DNA of 6,926 bases from Sediminibacterium sp. (GTDB taxonomy: Bacteria; Bacteroidota; Bacteroidia; Chitinophagales; Chitinophagaceae). The notes below the pieces were generated by a model. That model saw only the letters and a program-made list of their open reading frames with translations. It ran no database searches and was not told the DNA's origin. Location of the stretch: assembly GCA_023256555.1 (NCBI GenBank), contig JALRFB010000050.1:1-6926 (forward strand), in the 5' to 3' direction. Positions 1-5,881 of this stretch are shown here, piece after piece (position 1 is the stretch's first letter; every line of letters starts with the position of its first letter). The position numbers were made by a program, and so were the translations under genes.

Positions 1-1
1 A

Positions 2-3000
2 TCTAATTATGCTAAACAAATAACGATAAAGAATATTCAAGATAGTATGCAAAATAAATTATCGAATTCGGATACCTCTTCCATGTTATCAAATTATGTT
101 AAGAAGATTGCTTTAACGGATTTTGCGACAAAAAATAATTTGGATTCAATAAAGAGTGCTTTTCTGAATAAATTGAATATTTCAGATAGTAATAAAGTAT
201 ATGTAACACCCACTCAATTAAATACTAAAAATATTGACACCAGCTCGCTATCGAATAGAATCAATACAAAATTAACTGCATCTGATACTACATTTTTATC
301 AGATAGGATTAATAACAAATTGAGTCTAATTGACACAATTTATATGTCAAATAGAATTGCCAATAATGAACTACTATCTAATAAGTCAACCAATATGAAT
401 ACTCTTTCTGATTATTCAGATCAAAAATATCCAACAGTAAAAGCAGCAAAAGATTATATTGATCAACAATTTTCAATGGGTATAACAGAAGCTAGTACTA
501 GTATTAAAGGAATAATTCAATTGGTAGGTGATTTGAGCGGTACTGCATCAAATCCTCAAATAAATGAAAATGCAATTTCTACAATTAAGGTTGCTGACGC
601 AGCCATTACAGATGCAAAGATTGCTTCTGGTATTCAAGCATCCAAAGTAGGGTTGGGAAACGTTACCAATAATGCACAACTTTATAGATTAAATGGTTTA
701 ACTGCTCAAGAACAAAGTTTTGATATTCCAGGAATAACAGGTTTATCTCCAAATTGGTCATCTCTTGGATCTACACATACTTTGAATATCCCAATGGCGA
801 ATGCAACTGCTGTTATAGCGGGTTTAATTAGTAAAACAGATTATGACCATTTTAATCTAGGGTATACAAATTCGATCAACTCCTTTACAACAAATGGTAA
901 TAGTGGTGCAGCAAGTTTTAGTGGGCAGGTTTTGAATATTCCTCAGTATACTTTATCTGGTTTATCTGGATCAGTTAATCCAAATTATTTTTTGGCTGGA
1001 CCCATTTCAGGTGCTGCAGGAGCAGTCCAATATCGTGCTTTAACTGCATCAGATATTCCAAATAATTCCTCCAACACTTCTGGTAATGCTGCAACTGCTG
1101 ATGCATTTGCAAATTCCAGAAATATAAATTCAATACCGTTCGATGGAACATCTGATATTACCATTAAAGCATCTACTACTAATAAATTATTTTTTAGTAC
1201 ATCAGGTGGAGGAGTATTAGCCACAGATAATTTTGATGGCAGCTCTGCAAAAACTATTTCCTATAATACAATAGGAGCTGCACCGCAAGCAGGATCAACT
1301 AGTATAACCACTTTAGGCACTATTAGTACAGGTGTTTGGAATGGCTCAGTAATTGGAGAAACTATAGGTGGTGCAGGTACAGTGAATGGAATTCTTAAAG
1401 CTGATGGCAATGGTCTTGTTAGTGCAGCCACTTCATCAGATTATCAGCTTCCCTTGACTTTCAGTAATCCTCTCACAAATGTTTCAAGTAATATCTCCAT
1501 TAGTCAAGTAAGTTCCAATACTTCAGGTTATTTAAGTAGTAGTGATTGGAATACATTTAATAATAAAATTGGTCCATCTGAAAAAGGAGCAGCGAATGGT
1601 GTAGCCAGTTTAAATGCCAATGGTAAAATTCCTACTTCACAAATTCCTGCTATTTCTTTTTCGAGTGGTTATGTAGTTAGTTCGCAGTCGCAAATGTTGG
1701 CATTGTCGTCTGCAGTAGTGGGTAGTATTGCTATTAGAACAGATAATAGTAAAAACTATGTCTTGAGTGCGTCTGATCCATCAGTATTAAGTAATTGGTT
1801 GGAATTATTAATGCCTGCTGCAGTGTCTTCTGTGAATGGATATACTACAGGATCCATAGTATTGACCAGTTCTGATATTAGTGAGGGAGCCAATTTATAT
1901 TTTACCGATGCGAGAGTGAAAACAGCTGTGAATGGCTTTTTAACTGCGGAAGCTCCCTTGAGTTATAATACAACTACTACAAAGTTATCTATTGCTCAAG
2001 CAAGCGCGAGTTCTAATGGATATTTAAATTCAACTGATTGGAATACTTTCAATAATAAAATGAATACTATAGGTGTTCAATCAGCCAATACCATTTATGC
2101 GGCACCTAATAGTATCAATGGGGCTCCTAGTTTTAGAAGTATAGTGGCTGCTGATATTCCCATCTTGAATCAAAACACCACTGGAAATGCAGGGTCTGCA
2201 ACTATTTTAGAAACTACAAGATCAATTAACGGTGTTGGATTTAATGGAAGTGCAGACATTAGTATTTCAGCGAATACAAGCAATGCAATTACATTTAATA
2301 GTTTAGGTACAGGAGCAGCATCTTCTGTAAGTTTTAATGGTTCTTCTGCGAAAACAATTTCTTATAATACTATTGGGGCATCTCCCATTGCAGGTACAAC
2401 ATCTTTAACCACATTGGGCACCATTACCACAGGTACTTGGAATGCTTCTGTGATTGGATCAAGTTATGGAGGTGCAGGAACCAATAACGGTATTTTAAAA
2501 GCCAACGGATCTGGTACAGTTTCTGAAGCCATTGCAGGAACTGATTTCGAAGCACCATTAAGTTTTAACACACCATTGAGTAGAACATCTAACACTATTT
2601 CGATTCAAACAGCAACAAGTAGTAATACAGGGGCACTTTCTTCTACAGATTGGCAGCTCTTTAATAATAAACAAGCTACCATGGTGGCAGGTACTGGAGT
2701 GAATATAACTGGCGGCAATACTATCAATATCGGTCAAGCTATTGCAACAACAAGCACACCAAGTTTTGCTGGACTAAATGTAAGTGGATTAAATGTAAGT
2801 GGGATAGTGGCCAACTCCGCAGCAGGCGCATTAAGTACTATTGGAACAACAGGTACAGGATTGGTTGTAAAAGAAAATACGCCCACTTTGATTACTCCAA
2901 ATTTAGGTGCAGCGAATGCAAGTTCGATTAATGTTACTGGAGATATTACTGCAAAAAGGTACAAACTTACTATGCCTAATGCCACAACTGCTTCTGCTAC

Positions 3001-3271
3001 AACCAATATAGATTTAAGTACTGGTAATGTATTTACTATAAATTTAGGTGCAAACATCACAACCCTTACAACTAGCAATGCGGCAGTTGGTACCTACTTG
3101 GTGAAATTTGTGCAGGATGCAACTGGTTCAAGAACAGTCAGCTTCCCAGCTGCATGGAAATGGGCTGGTGGGGTGGTACCCATTTTAACTACTACCGCTT
3201 CAAAATTAGATATTGTTACTTTGGTTTATGATGGAACAAATTTTTATGCAACCATCGTAAAAAATTTTTAG
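2..3271 (+). CDS. Giant repetitive tail-fibre-like surface protein, 5'-truncated by window edge
   Basis: The frame is open to the left edge (codons before the first ATG at 47 read SNYAKQITIKNIQDS), so the true start lies outside and 1089 residues are visible. It is rich in Ser, Thr, Asn and Gly with almost no Cys. In order: a helical-looking N-terminal stretch of KLxxSDT...LSNRIN units (to about nt 480); a fibre-like linker with LGNVTNNAQ (about 650-680); two copies of a ~175-aa module (1046-1567 and 2147-2671); a central segment with ANLYFTDARV (1889-1918), a phrase familiar from phage tail-fibre proteins; and a C-terminal domain of about 106 residues (2951-3268) with INLGANITTL and VFDG-like VYDGTNFY phrases, also seen at phage fibre C-termini. 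No peptidase S74 chaperone domain or type IX sorting domain is visible. Role inferred: exported fibre or adhesin, or a prophage-derived fibre; no other phage gene is in view. It directly abuts the FISUMP gene downstream. Exact function unknown. Confidence 0.8.
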   Translation, partial: SNYAKQITIKNIQDSMQNKLSNSDTSSMLSNYVKKIALTDFATKNNLDSIKSAFLNKLNISDSNKVYVTPTQLNTKNIDTSSLSNRINTKLTASDTTFLSDRINNKLSLIDTIYMSNRIANNELLSNKSTNMNTLSDYSDQKYPTVKAAKDYIDQQFSMGITEASTSIKGIIQLVGDLSGTASNPQINENAISTIKVADAAITDAKIASGIQASKVGLGNVTNNAQLYRLNGLTAQEQSFDIPGITGLSPNWSSLGSTHTLNIPMANATAVIAGLISKTDYDHFNLGYTNSINSFTTNGNSGAASFSGQVLNIPQYTLSGLSGSVNPNYFLAGPISGAAGAVQYRALTASDIPNNSSNTSGNAATADAFANSRNINSIPFDGTSDITIKASTTNKLFFSTSGGGVLATDNFDGSSAKTISYNTIGAAPQAGSTSITTLGTISTGVWNGSVIGETIGGAGTVNGILKADGNGLVSAATSSDYQLPLTFSNPLTNVSSNISISQVSSNTSGYLSSSDWNTFNNKIGPSEKGAANGVASLNANGKIPTSQIPAISFSSGYVVSSQSQMLALSSAVVGSIAIRTDNSKNYVLSASDPSVLSNWLELLMPAAVSSVNGYTTGSIVLTSSDISEGANLYFTDARVKTAVNGFLTAEAPLSYNTTTTKLSIAQASASSNGYLNSTDWNTFNNKMNTIGVQSANTIYAAPNSINGAPSFRSIVAADIPILNQNTTGNAGSATILETTRSINGVGFNGSADISISANTSNAITFNSLGTGAASSVSFNGSSAKTISYNTIGASPIAGTTSLTTLGTITTGTWNASVIGSSYGGAGTNNGILKANGSGTVSEAIAGTDFEAPLSFNTPLSRTSNTISIQTATSSNTGALSSTDWQLFNNKQATMVAGTGVNITGGNTINIGQAIATTSTPSFAGLNVSGLNVSGIVANSAAGALSTIGTTGTGLVVKENTPTLITPNLGAANASSINVTGDITAKRYKLTMPNATTASATTNIDLSTGNVFTINLGANITTLTTSNAAVGTYLVKFVQDATGSRTVSFPAAWKWAGGVVPILTTTASKLDIVTLVYDGTNFYATIVKNF
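236..379 (+). repeat. Three tandem 16-residue repeats in fibre N-terminal part
   Basis: Three consecutive 48-nt units encode DTSSLSNRINTKLTAS, DTTFLSDRINNKLSLI and DTIYMSNRIANNELLS. The pattern is D-T-x-x-[LM]-S-[ND]-R-I-x-x-[KE]-L and the Asp recurs exactly every 16 residues. Looser relatives lie upstream (KLSNSDTSSMLSNY near 56-100 and KLNISDSNKVY near 170-202), so the array probably continues beyond the left edge. The heptad-like hydrophobic spacing suggests a helical or coiled-coil stalk, which is an inference. The DNA copies have diverged, so this is an old protein-level repeat rather than a recent tandem duplication. Confidence 0.7.
1046..1567 (+). repeat. Fibre module copy 1 (~174 aa)
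   Basis: This is the first copy of a long internal module. It runs from ASDIPNNSSNTSGNA through SRNINSIPFDGTSDITI, GSSAKTISYNTIGA, TTLGTISTGVWNGSVIG, GGAGTVNGILKADGNG and LTFSNPL to SDWNTFNNK. Copy 2 at 2147-2671 shows the same blocks in the same order, and the offset changes by only one codon from start (1101 nt) to end (1104 nt). Protein similarity is strong and DNA similarity is patchy, best around the AKTISYNTIG block. Confidence 0.8.
2147..2671 (+). repeat. Fibre module copy 2 (~175 aa)
   Basis: This is the second copy of the module at 1046-1567. It contains AADIPILNQNTTGNA, TRSINGVGFNGSADISI, GSSAKTISYNTIGA, TTLGTITTGTWNASVIG, GGAGTNNGILKANGSG, LSFNTPL and SSTDWQLFNNK. The closing (S/T)DWxxFNNK block also occurs once alone between the copies (2036-2059), and a degenerate form KTDYDHFN lies at 836-856, so the gene is assembled from recurring blocks rather than from a single duplication. 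Confidence 0.8.
2951..3268 (+). other. C-terminal fibre domain
   Basis: The last ~106 residues of the fibre protein differ in character from the repeats. They start at AKRYKLTMPNATTASATTNI and contain LSTGNVFTINLGANITTL, VGTYLVKFVQDATGSRTVSF, a WKWAGG turn, and KLDIVTLVYDGTNFYATIV. From memory of the family, this layout (INLGANITTLT, then FxQDATGxRTVxFP, then a Trp-rich turn, then VTLVYDGTNFY) recurs at the C-termini of phage tail-fibre and related proteins and is probably a compact beta domain. Its function is unassigned; a receptor-binding or trimerisation tip is an inference. Confidence 0.55.
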
Positions 3272-3922
3272 ATGATGAAAAAGCAAATTTTATTTTTAGT
3301 CAGTTTGTTTTTTATAAATCATCTTCTATCACAAGTGGTCCCTCAAGGATTTTTAGTCAATCAAGAAGTTGAGACTGTCACCATTGGTACACAGATTTGG
3401 ATGAAGTATAATTTAGATGTAGAAACTTATCAAGATGGAACAGCTATAGAAAGGGCCAATTTAGCATTTACTAGATCTGTAGTTTTACCTTCTTGGTGTT
3501 ATTATAATTATGATATAGCCAATGATAATACATATGGTAAGTTATACAATGGCTATGCAGTCAATGATGCTAGAAATATTTGTCCGATTGGTTTTAGAGT
3601 TCCCACCAGAGCTGAATTCAATACTTTAAATACCTATTTAGGAACCAATGCTGGAGGTAAATTAAAAGAAGCAGGGCTTACTCATTGGGCTTCTCCCAAT
3701 ACTGGCGCTACCAATAGTTCAGGTTTTACAGGATTACCAGGGGGATATATGGGAGATGCTGGATCTTCATCCAATATAAGTTTACAAGGATATTTTTGGA
3801 CTTCCACTTCAGCTGGTAGTACAAATTATATTAGGTACTTAAGATCTGGTGATGCCAATTTTACAGAGTCCACTGCATTTGTTTTAGCAGGTGGTGCATC
3901 TGTAAGATGTATTAAAAACTAG
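3272..3922 (+). CDS. Secreted FISUMP-domain (Fib_succ_major) protein
   Basis: A 216-residue protein with a signal peptide (basic MMKKQ, hydrophobic ILFLVSLFFINHLL, likely cleavage after Ser20 before QVVPQG). The rest matches the Fibrobacter succinogenes major paralogous domain (TIGR02145/PF09603): VTIGTQIWMKYNLDV at 36-50, WCYYNYD at 75-81, YGKLYNGYAV at 88-97, CPIGFRVPTRAEF at 104-116, GGKLKEAGLTHW at 128-139, NSSGFTGLPGG at 148-158, GYFWTSTS at 173-180 and a closing SVRCIKN. Cysteines are C76, C104 and C213. The family is found in exported proteins of Bacteroidota and Fibrobacter, with no established biochemical role. The start follows the fibre gene's TAG directly and in frame; ATGATG leaves Met1 or Met2 possible. 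No Shine-Dalgarno is seen, so it is probably cotranscribed and perhaps translationally coupled. No type IX sorting domain is visible. Confidence 0.88.
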   Translation: MMKKQILFLVSLFFINHLLSQVVPQGFLVNQEVETVTIGTQIWMKYNLDVETYQDGTAIERANLAFTRSVVLPSWCYYNYDIANDNTYGKLYNGYAVNDARNICPIGFRVPTRAEFNTLNTYLGTNAGGKLKEAGLTHWASPNTGATNSSGFTGLPGGYMGDAGSSSNISLQGYFWTSTSAGSTNYIRYLRSGDANFTESTAFVLAGGASVRCIKN

Positions 3923-3923
3923 T

Positions 3924-5189
3924 TTATTTATTTTTCAAAATAGGAGCTAAGACTTTTAATCTACCATCAATCTTTTTTTCATCTAATTGAAGGCCAAGAA
4001 TTTTTGCAATTAGTGGGTATACATTTACATTTTCGAATCCATCAATCACTATTCCTTTTTTAAATGCAGGTCCCCAAGCAATAAATGTGGCTCTCATATC
4101 AGGATGATGATTATCAAATCCATGTTTGCCAGGAGTTGTTTTTCTATTACCTAAATTAAAAACTTTAGGCAATTTGGGAGTAACAATAATATCTCCTAAT
4201 CTATCATAGCGATCATCCTTTTTTGCATAATGCCAATACGCTGGAGTTTCGTTTAATGTATATGTATTAAATGCAGTATCTTTTTTTAATGCCTCAACTG
4301 TAGCATTTATTTTGGTACTGTCTTTTGAATATAAATGTAATAATGCATCTCCCCAAGGAACTCTGAAATAAGCAGTGTCTATTTGTTTTGGGAGTCCCAT
4401 TGTGTTTATATTGTCTACATCGGTCATGCCATGATCAGAAACAACAATATAGTTAATAGGTAGGTTCAATTCTTTCAAGCTTTCTTGAATGGCATTGATC
4501 GCACTATCAACAAACTGGACTGCCTTGGTTACTTTTGCATCCTTAGTACCATAGCTATGTGCATCATGATCTACTTCTGGGAAATAGAAAGTAATTAAGT
4601 GTGGTCTTTTTTCTTCAGGTAGGCTTAACCAATCTTTTACTGCCTGAATTCTTGTTGCAATATTGGTTTTCTCATTATAGTTATAAAAGTAAGTTGGATT
4701 AATGCCTTCAACAGGAGCTTCAGATCCTACCCAAAAATAACTCGCACTTATCATTTGTTGTTTTTCTGCCAATACCCAAATTGGCGTGCCTCCATAATAT
4801 CTTGGATCTGCTACCAATTTTTTATTGGACATGGAATACTGAGCACCAGTTGCTTTATCAAAATAAGTATTGTCTACTAAGCCATTATGAGAGGGATATT
4901 GTCCAGTTGCAATGGCATAGTGATTGGGGAAAGTCAAGCTTGGAAAAGAAGGTGTCATGTATTTTGCACGCACTCCTTCTTTTGAAGCTTTTTGTAAAAA
5001 GCTAGCATGATGCAATTCTGTGAAATCTGTTCTCATGCCATCAATAGATATCATAATCACATAAGGCTTCTTCATTTGAGCTGCACTATTCATTCTTCCT
5101 TTGATAATCTGCTGCGTAGTGTCTTGCGCAAAGCTTGTTGCAATTAATTGCATTGCAATCAAGCATAAACTAATTCTCTTTAATATCAT
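3924..5189 (-). CDS. Periplasmic NPP-type nucleotide pyrophosphatase/phosphodiesterase
   Basis: A 421-residue alkaline-phosphatase-superfamily enzyme (PF01663), close to the usual size of bacterial NPPs. The N-terminus is a signal peptide (MILKR, hydrophobic stretch, cleavage likely at SFA-Q22). Two-zinc site residues can be placed: D50 (ISIDGMR), nucleophile T86 (SLTFPNH), N107 (VDNTY), D207 and H211 (PEVDHDAH), D252 and H253 (SDHGM), and H356 (GKHGF). The D50/T86/N107 spacing equals that of Xanthomonas NPP (D54/T90/N111, recalled). NPPs hydrolyse nucleotide pyrophosphate or phosphodiester bonds; some relatives act on phospholipid head groups, so the substrate is open. The start is constrained by an in-frame TAA five codons upstream. 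The first 20 bp overlap the end of the PAP2 gene, implying an operon. The 3' end converges on the FISUMP gene with one base between. Confidence 0.92.
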   Translation of the reverse strand: MILKRISLCLIAMQLIATSFAQDTTQQIIKGRMNSAAQMKKPYVIMISIDGMRTDFTELHHASFLQKASKEGVRAKYMTPSFPSLTFPNHYAIATGQYPSHNGLVDNTYFDKATGAQYSMSNKKLVADPRYYGGTPIWVLAEKQQMISASYFWVGSEAPVEGINPTYFYNYNEKTNIATRIQAVKDWLSLPEEKRPHLITFYFPEVDHDAHSYGTKDAKVTKAVQFVDSAINAIQESLKELNLPINYIVVSDHGMTDVDNINTMGLPKQIDTAYFRVPWGDALLHLYSKDSTKINATVEALKKDTAFNTYTLNETPAYWHYAKKDDRYDRLGDIIVTPKLPKVFNLGNRKTTPGKHGFDNHHPDMRATFIAWGPAFKKGIVIDGFENVNVYPLIAKILGLQLDEKKIDGRLKVLAPILKNK

Positions 5190-5793
5190 TTGTATTTTTT
5201 CTTAATCTTTTTGAAATCTCTACGGTTATTATTGCTACTATAATTCCACCTCCTACATCCATTGGAAAATGTTGACCTAAATAAATTCTAGAATAACCGC
5301 ATAGCATTGCATAAATTAATCCAATTAAAACCAATTTATTATTCTTGAATAAATAGACTGTCAATAAAAAAATAGTAAATGCAGTGGCAGTATGTCCAGA
5401 AGGAAAACTGTTTAACTGATGCATTACAACTCCCTTTACTGTATGGATTTGATTTGGGTCAATCCCGCTTGCAATGGGTCTCGTAATATTTGGAAAAAAA
5501 ATTTGTTTGGGGATTTGTGTCAATAAAGTTGAGATGGCAAAACAGTATATTATAATTCCTTTATCTTTTTTTAAGAACCAGCCTACAATAATAAGATAAG
5601 GTATCCAAGCCCATCCTTCAGCTAAGTATGTACATCCCAACATAAAATTATCAGCAATTCTGCCAAAATCATGATTCAAGAATAAAAAAACTGGTATTTT
5701 ACCCCAGATAGCACTTGTCCCCAAAAGCACAAAGGCAATTAACCAAGCACTGGTTCTGGCTATTGAATAAGGATTGGTTTTGTTCTGGATCAT
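5170..5793 (-). CDS. PAP2-family membrane phosphatase
   Basis: A 207-residue polytopic protein with about six hydrophobic segments (roughly 16-38, 60-74, 79-95, 136-149, 154-168, 182-193). It carries the three PAP2 (PF01569) phosphatase motifs: K96...R105-P106 (KQIFFPNITRP), P131-S-G-H134, and S168-R169...H175...D179 (SRIYLGQHFPMD). H175 is the expected nucleophile and H134 the acid/base. Motif 1 has eight residues between K and R rather than the textbook six. Family members dephosphorylate lipid phosphates such as phosphatidate, undecaprenyl pyrophosphate or PGP at the membrane; which one is not readable here. The start is firm, since an in-frame TAA immediately precedes the ATG. It is the first gene of an operon with the NPP enzyme, which starts inside its last codons, and has a good Bacteroidetes promoter just upstream. 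It is divergent from uvrA. Confidence 0.92.
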   Translation of the reverse strand: MIQNKTNPYSIARTSAWLIAFVLLGTSAIWGKIPVFLFLNHDFGRIADNFMLGCTYLAEGWAWIPYLIIVGWFLKKDKGIIIYCFAISTLLTQIPKQIFFPNITRPIASGIDPNQIHTVKGVVMHQLNSFPSGHTATAFTIFLLTVYLFKNNKLVLIGLIYAMLCGYSRIYLGQHFPMDVGGGIIVAIITVEISKRLRKNTNDIKEN

Positions 5794-5811
5794 TTAATGG
5801 ATGAATATCTT

Positions 5812-5842
5812 CAAAATTACGAATGTTCTGCGGCTAAGTCAA
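5812..5842 (-). promoter_or_regulatory. Bacteroidetes-type promoter for the PAP2-NPP operon
   Basis: On the minus strand, TTG (complement of 5840-5842) is followed after exactly 20 nt by TAATTTTG (complement of 5812-5819). The second box is a full match to the -7 consensus TAnnTTTG, and the first matches the -33 TTG core used by the primary sigma factor of Bacteroidota. The -7 box lies 18 nt upstream of the PAP2 ATG, giving a very short leader of perhaps 10-13 nt. No Shine-Dalgarno sequence is visible in that leader, as is usual in this phylum. The call is by pattern only. Confidence 0.55.
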
Positions 5843-5881
5843 CTAAAAATTAAAATGGTTGTTATAACTTTACCCATCGCC

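Noticed and set aside
985..1224. Minus-strand open frame of 79 codons inside the fibre gene
   Set aside because: It is antisense to a well-supported coding region, has a biased composition mirroring the repeats, and shows no recognisable domain.
2773..2802. Tandem 15-bp repeat encoding LNVSG twice
   Set aside because: It is only two units, consistent with the general low complexity of the fibre gene, and does not merit a separate feature.
2734..3078. Minus-strand open frame of 114 codons with a hydrophobic translation
   Set aside because: It is the complement of Thr/Ala/Asn-rich fibre codons, which gives Val/Leu-rich nonsense. There is no independent start signal or family match.
3895..3911. 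Possible intrinsic terminator hairpin TGCATCT-gta-AGATGTA
   Set aside because: The stem is AT-rich, includes a G-U pair, lies inside coding sequence and is not followed directly by a T run. It is too weak to call.
3916..3925. 10-bp palindrome AAACTAGTTT at the convergent junction
   Set aside because: It is short, AT-rich and expected by chance; there is no loop and no known site match.
4781..5005. Plus-strand open frame of 74 codons inside the NPP gene
   Set aside because: It is antisense to conserved NPP catalytic sequence (including the Thr nucleophile region), so it is a shadow frame.
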